Source: a virus
Virus record (IMG/VR): IMGVR_UViG_3300029309_000202
Location: 1-31,374 of that record
Length of the DNA stretch: 31,374 bases
Strand: one strand, 5' to 3'
Part shown: piece after piece, positions 14,553 to 21,893 of the stretch
Numbering within the stretch: position 1 is the first letter of the stretch
Layout: each line of letters begins with the position of its first letter
The notes under the pieces: generated by a model
What the model saw: only the letters and a program-made list of their open reading frames with translations
The model's database searches: none
Told to the model about the DNA's origin: nothing
Made by a program: the position numbers and the translations under genes

Positions 14553-15440
14553 ATGAGTGTTTATCAAAATCTAATGGGACAAATCGAAGATGCGGGTTTG
14601 TTGTTTAACGTCACAAGCCACTCTATGTTGGCCCGTTTAGAAAAAAACGAAGCCACCGGCACGTTTTCCACTTGTCCGATCCCAAATAAGCGCGCGCTGA
14701 TTAATGCTAAAAGCGGCGAAGTTATTAGCGTCGTTTCTGACCGGTACAAAGTAGTCACTAACGAGCAAATTTTTAGCAGTTTTTGCAAGTCCATAGAAAA
14801 CAGTGGCGTGGACGCCGAGGGTGCGCGAGTTAACGTTTTGCAAACTGAAACCGGAGGTCGCGCCATGGTGGACTTTGTTTTTCCTGCTCACCAGTTGCAG
14901 GTTGCTGGGGATGACAGTAGCACTGCACTGCAAATGTGCGCGCTAAACTCTTTTGATGGCAGTCACCGCTACACGGTAAAGGCGGGCGGCTTGCGGATGA
15001 AATGTTTAAACGGGCAAATTCTGGGGGACGTTGTAGGAAGCTATTCCTCCACACATACCGCCAGCTTAGATGTTCAGGCGAGTGCTGATTACATCGTTCA
15101 GATGATCACTGATTTCAATAAGGCGGGGGATTACTGGTCCCGTATGATGCAAACCCCAGTAACGTGGGAAGTAGCGGATGACGTCATCAAAATCTTTTTA
15201 GATTTACCCGAAGATTTTCACACCGGTGAAAAATTTAATGCGCGTTATGAGCACTGTGAGACGTTAGTCGGGCGCTACTTTAAGGAAATGGGGCCGAATC
15301 TTTATGCGCTATATAATGCGCTTACTGATTATGTCAGCCATCCCACTAGGCAATCGCAGAACCGTACCGTTAAAACCAATCGCGAGCGTTCTAAGGTTCA
15401 GTCTATTTTGAACAAATGCGAGGCGTATATCGGCGTTTAA
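14553..15440 (+). CDS. DUF932-family protein
   Basis: A 295-residue protein of the DUF932 phage/plasmid family, shown by the segment SGEVISVVSDRYKVVTNEQI (residues ~54-73), later VDFVFPAHQL and the LRMKCLNGQI region, and the usual C-terminal helical part. The family is widespread on phages and plasmids; its biochemical role is not established. It has its own leader (B) and is followed by a strong terminator, so it is a one-gene transcription unit. Confidence 0.8.
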   Translation: MSVYQNLMGQIEDAGLLFNVTSHSMLARLEKNEATGTFSTCPIPNKRALINAKSGEVISVVSDRYKVVTNEQIFSSFCKSIENSGVDAEGARVNVLQTETGGRAMVDFVFPAHQLQVAGDDSSTALQMCALNSFDGSHRYTVKAGGLRMKCLNGQILGDVVGSYSSTHTASLDVQASADYIVQMITDFNKAGDYWSRMMQTPVTWEVADDVIKIFLDLPEDFHTGEKFNARYEHCETLVGRYFKEMGPNLYALYNALTDYVSHPTRQSQNRTVKTNRERSKVQSILNKCEAYIGV

Positions 15441-15461
15441 ATCTACACTGCCCAAAGTGTG

Positions 15462-15486
15462 CCCCGCCATGGCGGGGTTTTTTTTT
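15462..15486 (+). terminator. intrinsic terminator after DUF932 gene (part of repeated cassette)
   Basis: CCCCGCC/GGCGGGG stem with AT at the centre followed by nine T. It is nearly identical to the terminator at 16248. Confidence 0.88.
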
Positions 15487-15542
15487 GGCCGCGTATGCGA
15501 TACCCTGGGCGGGCCGCGATTGGCGGCGACACTTTGGGAATT
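15462..15542 (+). repeat. terminator-leader cassette, copy C
   Basis: In order: terminator, T tract, GGCCGCGTATGCGATACCC, a GC hairpin (GCCGC/GCGGC, 15513-15527), then GCGACACTTTGGGAATT before ATG 15548. The copy at 16248-16329 matches it nearly base for base except for the hairpin itself, where sequence differs but pairing is kept. Confidence 0.8.
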
Positions 15543-15547
15543 TAAAA

Positions 15548-16240
15548 ATGCAATTACTTGATACGCGGGGCGCGAACCCCAAACTGAAAAAAACGGGCAA
15601 GGCGGCCCCGTTCCGCTATGCGGGGCTATCGCTTTATCCGGACGCGAAATTGTGCCCCGGATCGAAGGCGGCGGGATGCATGGCGGAGTGCCTTTCTGAG
15701 CAAGGCCGCGGGCGGTTCGATAACGTGCGAGAGGCGCGCCAGCGTAAGGCGGCATACTTGCATAATGATCGGGCGGGGTTTCTCGAGCAATTGCACCGAG
15801 AGCTAACAAACTTCACAAAGCTTTGTCAGCGCACCGGCGAGCGTGGCGCGGTCCGGCTTAATGTTCTTTCTGACGTTAAATGGGAGCGGTACGGTATACC
15901 GCAAGCGCATCCGGAGCTTTTGTTTGTCGACTATTCAAAGGTTGCGGCGAGACTTGGAAAAACCCCCGAGAACTACAAGCTAATTTTCAGCTATAGCGGG
16001 CGGCCCCAGTACCGCAACCAAAACCGGCGGGCATTCCAAACCGACGCCCCCGTGGCGGTAGTGTTCCGCGGCGGGTTTCCGCGGATGTTTCGCGGGCGGC
16101 CCGTTATCGATGGGGATCGGGACGATATCGCGAACGCATTCGCAAATGGGCAAATCGTCGGTCTGACTCCGAAAGGATCAGCGCGGCGGGATCGCACCGG
16201 TTTTGTAGTGGATAACCCCGATTTGATAGGGACCGACTGA
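15548..16240 (+). CDS. Gp88-family phage protein
   Basis: A 230-residue protein resembling the family of mycobacteriophage gene product 88. Landmarks are LSLYPDAKLCPGSKAAGC near the N-terminus with CMAEC, then GRGRFDNV, ARQRKAAYLHND, RLNVLSDVKWE and a C-terminal VGLTPKGSARRDRTGFVVD. The clustered cysteines suggest a metal or iron-sulfur site. Function is unknown. The ATG at 15548 is set by leader C. The gene is richer in GCG, CGG and GGG than its neighbours, which suggests separate acquisition. Confidence 0.75.
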   Translation: MQLLDTRGANPKLKKTGKAAPFRYAGLSLYPDAKLCPGSKAAGCMAECLSEQGRGRFDNVREARQRKAAYLHNDRAGFLEQLHRELTNFTKLCQRTGERGAVRLNVLSDVKWERYGIPQAHPELLFVDYSKVAARLGKTPENYKLIFSYSGRPQYRNQNRRAFQTDAPVAVVFRGGFPRMFRGRPVIDGDRDDIANAFANGQIVGLTPKGSARRDRTGFVVDNPDLIGTD

Positions 16241-16247
16241 AACCAGA

Positions 16248-16272
16248 CCCCGCCACGGCGGGGTTTTTTTTT
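16248..16272 (+). terminator. intrinsic terminator after Gp88-like gene
   Basis: CCCCGCC/GGCGGGG stem with AC centre followed by nine T, the twin of the one at 15462. Confidence 0.88.
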
Positions 16273-16329
16273 GGCCGCGTATGCGATACCCTGCCGGTGC
16301 GGTAATGATGCCGCGACACTTTGGGAATT
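16248..16329 (+). repeat. terminator-leader cassette, copy D
   Basis: Same order as copy C, with TATGCGATAC at 16280-16289, hairpin GCGGTA/TGCCGC (16299-16314, one G-U pair) and CGACACTTTGGGAATT, leading to ATG 16335. The hairpin arms differ from copy C while pairing is kept, which points to selection on RNA structure. Confidence 0.8.
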
Positions 16330-16334
16330 ATCTT

Positions 16335-16580
16335 ATGTACAACAAATTCGAAAATGAACTGCAAACCGTGGGCGTAGCGCAGACTCGTTGTTACGAGCTA
16401 ACCCGTGCCGCCGATCGTATCCACACGGCTGTTTGCGCGCTAGATATTGAGAACCGCAAAACGCTTGCAAAGCATTATCCCGCATTCCTTCAATTGGCCG
16501 AGGAATTCGCAAGCTTTGACGAGACTTTGCAGTCTGACATGGGCGTGGCGTTTTCTCGCGCGTTTGACCTAAACTCATGA
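16335..16580 (+). CDS. small hypothetical protein behind leader D
   Basis: An 81-residue helical protein (LQTVGVAQTRCYELTRAADR, LAEEFASFDETLQSD). The start is set by leader D. The next gene starts in its stop (ATGA). No family recognised. Confidence 0.55.
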   Translation: MYNKFENELQTVGVAQTRCYELTRAADRIHTAVCALDIENRKTLAKHYPAFLQLAEEFASFDETLQSDMGVAFSRAFDLNS

Positions 16581-16735
16581 GCGGCACCCAGTTGGAGCGG
16601 TTGCAGTTCCACCTGCAATTTATGGGCGTGATGGCCACGGCGGGCCGCGCAAAGGAGGCTGACCAGCAATACCGCGAGGCCCAGCGCCTACTGGCGGAGA
16701 TGATCGAAGCCGAGCGCGCCGCCACGGACCAGTAG
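16577..16735 (+). CDS. small helical protein, unknown
   Basis: A 52-residue ORF starting in an ATGA overlap; predicted as one or two long helices (MATAGRAKEADQQYREAQRL, AEMIEAERAA), possibly a coiled coil. It is followed directly by a terminator, so it closes the unit begun at leader D. Confidence 0.5.
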   Translation: MSGTQLERLQFHLQFMGVMATAGRAKEADQQYREAQRLLAEMIEAERAATDQ

Positions 16736-16752
16736 TGCCCGCTGCCGAACTG

Positions 16753-16777
16753 AACCCCGCCCCGTGCGGGGTTTTTT
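16753..16777 (+). terminator. intrinsic terminator closing the inter-terminase block
   Basis: AACCCCGC/GCGGGG(TT) stem with CCCGT loop followed by six T. It separates the accessory block from terL. Confidence 0.85.
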
Positions 16778-17214
16778 GTGCCCGTAACAACTGGCGCGGG
16801 GTCCGCGCCCCGTGAGCCGCCCGAAACGTACCGAGGGCCGCGCCCCGTGGGCGGTGGGCCGCGTATCCGGTTTCCTGCCCTGCCGCGTATCCGGTCTAGG
16901 CTTCTAACTTCCTTAAATTCCTATTTAAGTCAGTTAAAGCGTGGGACCCAGTCCGCGATTGCGTCAAACGGTTAGTGAGTACTTACTTCGGATTGCGCCG
17001 CGCGCGCCGCCGCCGTGGCCCGGCAAGCGGCATCAAGGTGCAGGTTTTTCACGAACAATACTGTGAGAAAACCATATGAATTTTTTAGAAAAAAACCGTA
17101 AGCCCCGGACCGTGGTCCCTGAAACGTGTTACGGTTCAAAAAAAACGCGTATAGGAGTCCCAGAGCCTCAAAAATTTTGCAAAAAATTGAGAGCTACCGG
17201 ATCGCATATATGTT
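16778..17214. other. noncoding control region upstream of terL
   Basis: No supported gene is present. It holds two copies of CCGCGCCCCGTG (16803, 16838), two copies of CCGCGTATCCGGT (16859-16871, 16883-16895; the first eight bases match the leader element of cassettes C and D), a perfect hairpin CTTAAAT/ATTTAAG (16912-16929), an operator-like 14-mer (16974-16987), a GC-only stretch (about 16995-17025) and a palindrome GGACC-GT-GGTCC (about 17106-17117). A 47-codon ORF at 17076-17219 lacks a ribosome-binding site and is probably chance. The region could be a packaging or control site. Confidence 0.55.
16974..16987. repeat. operator-like 14-mer, copy 1
   Basis: AGTGAGTACTTACT, an imperfect palindrome (one mismatch between half-sites AGTGAGT and ACTTACT). 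An identical copy lies at 17224-17237. Confidence 0.7.
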
Positions 17215-17237
17215 TATAATTAAAGTGAGTACTTACT
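17215..17237 (+). promoter_or_regulatory. terL promoter -10 box with overlapping operator-like 14-mer
   Basis: A perfect TATAAT at 17215-17220 precedes AGTGAGTACTTACT at 17224-17237, which covers the expected transcription start. TTGAGA at 17188 is 21 bp from the -10, too far for a classic -35. A protein bound here would block terL transcription, so this is a candidate repressor site. Confidence 0.5.
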
Positions 17238-17257
17238 AACCCCGAGAGCTAGTGTTT

Positions 17258-18736
17258 ATGCGGAATGATGGTTCTAGTTTTGAGTCCATAGAGGAAGCTG
17301 AAGAGAAGATCCTGAAGCTTGAGTATCGTTTGGCGCAGATTGAGCAGGTTGAGTCGTGTCAGGAGGATTATTTGAGCTTTGTCCGGACGATGTGGCCCGA
17401 GTTCATTGCGGGTCGGCACCACAAGATTATGGCGGAGAAGCTTGAAAGGGTGGCAAAGGGCGAGTTGAAGCGGTTGATCATCAACATGCCGCCGCGTCAC
17501 ACGAAGTCTGAGTTTGCAAGTTTCCTGTTTCCAGCTTGGATGATCGGTAAAAACCCTGCGATGAAGATTATTCAGGCTACGCACACCACGGAGCTTGCGG
17601 TCAACTTTGGACGGAAGATCAAGAATCTGCTGGAGAGGGATGATTATCTTGAAATTTTTCCCGATGCGGCGCTTTCTGCTGACTCAAAGGCGTCCGGCAG
17701 GTGGGACACGGCCCGTGGTGGTATGTATTACGGCGTGGGTGTGGGGTCAAACTTGGCGGGACGTGGTGGTGATTTGATCATTATTGACGATCCGCACTCT
17801 GAGCAGACGGCGATGTCGTTGAGTGGCTTTGATGACGCGTGGGATTGGTACACGGGTGGTCCTCGACAGCGTCTGCAACCGGGTGGAGCCATCATTGTGG
17901 TGATGACGCGGTGGTCGGAGAAGGATTTGACCGGTCAATTGATTCGGGCGCAGGGTCGGGATGAGTTAGCGGACACGTGGGAGGTCATTGAGTTCCCGAT
18001 GGAGATGCCGTCGGGGCAACCTTTGTGGCCGGAGTTCTGGTCTTTTGAGGAAATGCAGGCCGTGAAGGGGTCAATTCCTCTGCCGAAGTGGAATGCACAG
18101 TATCAGCAGAACCCGACGGGTGATGAGAACGCGATTATCAAGCGAGAATGGTGGAATGTGTGGGATAAACAGCAGATTCCGCAGTTGCAGTACGTGATTC
18201 AAAGCTATGACACGGCGTTTTCCAAGAATACGCGGGCGGATTACAGTGCCATTACGACTTGGGGCGTCTTTTATCCCGAGGAGGGGCAGGTTTCGGCGTT
18301 GATTTTGCTGGATGCGAAGAAGGGGCGCTGGGATTTTCCTGAATTGAAGCAAGTTGCGATGGATTCTTATAAATTTTGGGAGCCTGAGACGGTTATTATT
18401 GAAGCGAAGGCGAGTGGTATGCCTTTGACCCACGAATTGCGGAATATGGGCATTCCTGTGGTAAACTTTACACCTAGTCGTGGCAACGATAAGGTGTCAC
18501 GGGTGCATAGTGTGTCGCCACTTTTTGAGAGTGGGATGATTTGGGCACCGGATGAGTCTTGGGCGCATGATGTGATAGAAGAATGTGCGGCATTCCCTAA
18601 TGGGGAGTATGATGACTTGGTGGATAGCACCACGCAGGCCTTGATGCGTTATCGGCAGGGCAATTTCGTTCAGTTGCCGTCGGATTATTGGGAAGATGAG
18701 TCTACCAATCTTCGGCCAATGCAATATTACGGGTAA
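17258..18736 (+). CDS. terL: terminase large subunit
   Basis: A 492-residue packaging motor. The ATPase has a Walker A variant PPRHTKS (78-84), Walker B DLIIIDDP (172-179) and the coupling motif VVMTRWSEKDL. The nuclease half has SYDTAFSKNTRADYS with the first metal-binding Asp, IIEAKASG and a final YDDLVDS. This is the Terminase_6-like arrangement. It pumps DNA through the portal and cuts it. ATG at 17258 is nine bases after GAGAG; GTG at 17252 is an alternative. It has its own promoter region and is unusually distant from terS. Confidence 0.95.
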   Translation: MRNDGSSFESIEEAEEKILKLEYRLAQIEQVESCQEDYLSFVRTMWPEFIAGRHHKIMAEKLERVAKGELKRLIINMPPRHTKSEFASFLFPAWMIGKNPAMKIIQATHTTELAVNFGRKIKNLLERDDYLEIFPDAALSADSKASGRWDTARGGMYYGVGVGSNLAGRGGDLIIIDDPHSEQTAMSLSGFDDAWDWYTGGPRQRLQPGGAIIVVMTRWSEKDLTGQLIRAQGRDELADTWEVIEFPMEMPSGQPLWPEFWSFEEMQAVKGSIPLPKWNAQYQQNPTGDENAIIKREWWNVWDKQQIPQLQYVIQSYDTAFSKNTRADYSAITTWGVFYPEEGQVSALILLDAKKGRWDFPELKQVAMDSYKFWEPETVIIEAKASGMPLTHELRNMGIPVVNFTPSRGNDKVSRVHSVSPLFESGMIWAPDESWAHDVIEECAAFPNGEYDDLVDSTTQALMRYRQGNFVQLPSDYWEDESTNLRPMQYYG

Positions 18737-18741
18737 CTTTT

Positions 18742-21003
18742 ATGGGAATGTATTCCGGTATCGGCAGTTTTGCCAAAACGACTACTCAAAATCCAAGGCG
18801 ATTTAATTTGGGAGGCATAGCTATCCCTAACTTAACTTTGGAGCAATACACCGAGTTTTATAACAACAGCCTCCCGCTTCAAGAACAATATGGGTCTGCT
18901 CAAGAGGCGTACAACGCGTATCTTTCTTCAGGGTTTGGGAGGGGTAATCAAGGCTCCGGTAACGTTGTTATTGGCACTCCGGGTAATGCTCCTACTACCA
19001 GCACCAGCACCAGCACCAGCACTAAAAACCTACCGTCTTACATGAGCTTTGACGATAACGGAAACATTGTCATTCAACAAGGCACAACTAACCGACAGTT
19101 TGTTGAAGCTTTAAACAAGTTGGGTCTTCTAGGCGGGGATCATCCTGCCGGAACGGACTACGATTGGTTAATTCAATGGTTTGATGCGGGAAGTGAAGGT
19201 GCAGAAGATACTTGGCTCAATGTTTTCCTTAATGATCCAGACCGGCAATTAGATTTTGAAGCGGACTATGCCGATTCTGATTTAACCGCCGCAAACAAAG
19301 CAACCCTCCGCCGTCTTTATGACATCGTCAATAACGCTAGCGCGGCGGGCGGCTTTTTTACGCCAAGCCAAGGGTTCAAAAACACTTACTCAGATCCGAC
19401 CACCCCCGGTCAAAGTTACGATGGTGGAACAACCGCATCTAGGCCTGTTTTTATTGGTCAGCCGCCTAGAGGGGGCACCCCGGAGCAACCTTATTACAGC
19501 GCGTCGGATATTTTAGTTTCTTCGTCCGAGCAACCTAATTTGTATGACCGGTTTGACCCGTATCCGGAGGGTGGTTTTTCGCAAGTTAACCCGTATCAGC
19601 GTCCGGTAACAACTCAATATTCTTATCGCCCACCCTTAATCAATGTGGGTACTGATTTAGTTTCTCAAACAGGGGCTAGTGATCCTGTAGATCCGGTAGT
19701 CAGCCCGCCCGGTACGGACACGGGCACAGGAACGGGTACGGACACGGACACAGGAACGGGCACGGACACAGGAACGGGTACGGGTACGGGTACGGGTACG
19801 GACACGGGAACTGGCACGGACACAGGAACAGGAACGGACACGGGAACAGGAACGGACACGGGAACGGGCACTACTCCAACTACCTCAGTTAGTGGTTTGC
19901 CCTCATACGACGACATTTCCGACGCGATTATGAACGTGGAGGGTTTGGACCCTACTTCTACAGGGACGTTGGGCCTTTCTGGCCAAGAAAAGATGTATCA
20001 AAGAAACCGAGCATCACAACACGCTAATGATCTTTTTCGTCAATATTTAGGCCGAGATGCGGAGCAGGAGGCACGAGAATACTACGGCGAGAAAATTTTT
20101 CAGGCGTTCAATTCTGGTTCGCCACAGAGATACCAAGCTATTATAGACGACATAAGAAACTCCGAAGAAGGTCAATTATTTATTCAGAGGGGCGGTACTT
20201 CTTTAAATCCGACCATGGATTATTACGCGTCGGTCACGCCTTATACTAGCACCGGAACGGGTACGGCTCCCGCTTCGGGTTACATTAATTTTGCAGACGC
20301 ACGTGCTTATGGTGATGATTATTTGTATGGTCAGCGTGACGTTGGTTACCGAGGAGACGTACAAGCTCTTCTTGGCTCGCGACAGGATTTAACTGCCGAA
20401 GACTTCAATGCTTTGTTGGCACAGCAAGCGGGCGCATTTGGTGAAGGTTCTACGATGGCCTATGACCCTCGTTTTGGTATCTATAGCACGATTGGGGAAG
20501 ACCAGTTGGCGCAGTACCAAGCGGGTGAAATGGGGGGAATATATGGTGATTTAAACCCCAACCTGATTAGTGACGAAGACCGCATCAGACAAAACATGCT
20601 GGGAAGTTATCGCGATACGATTCGTTACACGGACGATGCAGATCGTTTTTTCTACATAAACAAGGATCGTCAGCGTCTTCGTGTTGGAGATACGCAATAT
20701 ATTATGAACCCCGACGGCACTGTCACGTCGTACACGGTTCGTGATACACCCCGCGATAGTGGACCCAGCTTTTTAGGGACTAATCGGAGCAGTACGCCGT
20801 CCGCCGAGGCAGGCTTTGCCGGAGGCGGTATTGTTGATGTTTACAGTGGCGACATGGCCAGTTTGCAGACTACCGGGGAAGGCATTGAGTCTTTCTTGAA
20901 CCCAGAGCGGTCGAAGGCGACCCTTCGCCGTAACCTCGCGAAACTTGCACCACGGCCCACGGCCCCTGTAATGCAACAGGGCATCATGCCCACGGCACGA
21001 TAA
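18742..21003 (+). CDS. large virion-type protein with Thr-Gly repeats and a DUF4214-like segment
   Basis: A 753-residue protein. Low-complexity TSTSTSTS occurs near residue 90 and a long Thr/Gly/Asp repeat at about 324-377. A segment around residues 425-475 (LFRQYLGRDAEQEAREYYGE) resembles DUF4214 repeats, which recur in the gene at 24539. Near the C-terminus AGFAGGGIVDVYSGDM matches a glycine-rich ending also seen in the next protein (YAMGGGVGSM). Its place between terL and portal, with flexible repeats, suggests a virion or tail-associated protein, but no function is known. ATG at 18748 is an alternative start. Confidence 0.6.
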   Translation: MGMYSGIGSFAKTTTQNPRRFNLGGIAIPNLTLEQYTEFYNNSLPLQEQYGSAQEAYNAYLSSGFGRGNQGSGNVVIGTPGNAPTTSTSTSTSTKNLPSYMSFDDNGNIVIQQGTTNRQFVEALNKLGLLGGDHPAGTDYDWLIQWFDAGSEGAEDTWLNVFLNDPDRQLDFEADYADSDLTAANKATLRRLYDIVNNASAAGGFFTPSQGFKNTYSDPTTPGQSYDGGTTASRPVFIGQPPRGGTPEQPYYSASDILVSSSEQPNLYDRFDPYPEGGFSQVNPYQRPVTTQYSYRPPLINVGTDLVSQTGASDPVDPVVSPPGTDTGTGTGTDTDTGTGTDTGTGTGTGTGTDTGTGTDTGTGTDTGTGTDTGTGTTPTTSVSGLPSYDDISDAIMNVEGLDPTSTGTLGLSGQEKMYQRNRASQHANDLFRQYLGRDAEQEAREYYGEKIFQAFNSGSPQRYQAIIDDIRNSEEGQLFIQRGGTSLNPTMDYYASVTPYTSTGTGTAPASGYINFADARAYGDDYLYGQRDVGYRGDVQALLGSRQDLTAEDFNALLAQQAGAFGEGSTMAYDPRFGIYSTIGEDQLAQYQAGEMGGIYGDLNPNLISDEDRIRQNMLGSYRDTIRYTDDADRFFYINKDRQRLRVGDTQYIMNPDGTVTSYTVRDTPRDSGPSFLGTNRSSTPSAEAGFAGGGIVDVYSGDMASLQTTGEGIESFLNPERSKATLRRNLAKLAPRPTAPVMQQGIMPTAR
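19711..19872 (+). repeat. in-frame hexanucleotide repeat (27 units)
   Basis: Tandem hexamers of the types GGNACG, GACACG and GGNACA encode Thr-Gly and Thr-Asp dipeptides. Being in multiples of six, length changes would keep the frame, so protein linker length could vary between isolates. Confidence 0.9.
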
Positions 21004-21893
21004 TGCCCGAAATAGAACAAGACCCCGAATTCTTAGCGGCTTTAGAACGCCAGCGACTTCGAGAGCAGGCGTTTGACAATGAGTTTGCTATTGAAGTCGC
21101 GGCTCAAAGCAACTATGCGGCGGACATAGACCCGTCTGTTTCTCGTTACTATGGGCTACCTGACGCCGCTCCCGGTTACGATGGTTTAAGGGGCTTTTAT
21201 GTGCGACCAGAAGAAAAATACCCAGAAGGCACTTTTTTAGACGAATACAACAGACATATTTTTTATGAGACAAACCCCGGCGCTCTGGGTGTTTCGACCA
21301 TAACTCCAGAATCTGGAACGGTAAACACAATAGAGGGACACGCCAACCCCCAGACCGTTGCCCATGAATATCGGCATAGACAATTTCCTGAATTAAACGA
21401 AAGACAAATTAGGGTCGCTGATCTTTTGACCGCTTTAGATGAGCGTCAATTATTTAAAAAGCTCCGTGACAATCGTACCGAGAAAAAGTCAGGGCTTGAT
21501 AACTTTCGTTATGCCTTGCGATTTGAAAGAGATAATCCGGGATACGGAGTTGGTGCAAAAATATTCGGAGCAGAATGGGATCGTGGCGCACGGTCCACGC
21601 GACAGGGAATGCAGGAAGACAGAGATGACTACATCCGCGCCCGTATCGAAGAATCACCGGCGATTAAACTTTTAAATCAGTACGAAGAACTAGAAGAGTA
21701 CAACGAAGATCTGCCGGAACAGAACCAAGAGCGTTTAGAGGAGCGACAAGAGCGCGAAGCAGAGGCCGCCGTTAAAAATTACGCCATGGGCGGCGGCGTG
21801 GGTTCCATGGCCCCCGTAGCACGGAACATGTTCCGAGGGTATGATATACGACGCGGCGTAGGCGCATACGCTCCATATGTTAGGAGGGCCTAA
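21003..21893 (+). CDS. HExxH-motif protein, putative zinc metallopeptidase
   Basis: A 296-residue acidic protein starting in a TAATG overlap. HEYRH at residues 121-125 (in QTVAHEYRHRQF) fits the HExxH zinc-binding motif of metallopeptidases; a third ligand is not obvious. The C-terminal part is a charged coiled-coil-like stretch (about 225-260) followed by YAMGGGVGSM, similar to the ending of the previous protein. Its position just before the portal suggests a structural or maturation role, such as prohead protease or an internal virion enzyme. That is inference; the HExxH match could be coincidence. Confidence 0.5.
   Translation: MPEIEQDPEFLAALERQRLREQAFDNEFAIEVAAQSNYAADIDPSVSRYYGLPDAAPGYDGLRGFYVRPEEKYPEGTFLDEYNRHIFYETNPGALGVSTITPESGTVNTIEGHANPQTVAHEYRHRQFPELNERQIRVADLLTALDERQLFKKLRDNRTEKKSGLDNFRYALRFERDNPGYGVGAKIFGAEWDRGARSTRQGMQEDRDDYIRARIEESPAIKLLNQYEELEEYNEDLPEQNQERLEERQEREAEAAVKNYAMGGGVGSMAPVARNMFRGYDIRRGVGAYAPYVRRA

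Noticed and set aside
17076-17219. 47-codon ORF in the noncoding region before terL
   Set aside because: No ribosome-binding site, its end runs into the terL -10 region, and the sequence is basic and low in hydrophobic residues without any motif.
19711-19872. Possible CRISPR-like array
   Set aside because: Units are six bases with no spacers; it is an in-frame coding repeat.
19665-19916. Minus-strand ORF made of Val-Pro and Val-Ser repeats
   Set aside because: It is the antisense reading of the Thr-Gly hexanucleotide repeat within the 18742 gene.
21832-21845. Palindrome CGGAACATGTTCCG resembling a LexA-type operator
   Set aside because: It is within coding sequence (RNMFRG), single copy and far from any promoter; likely chance.
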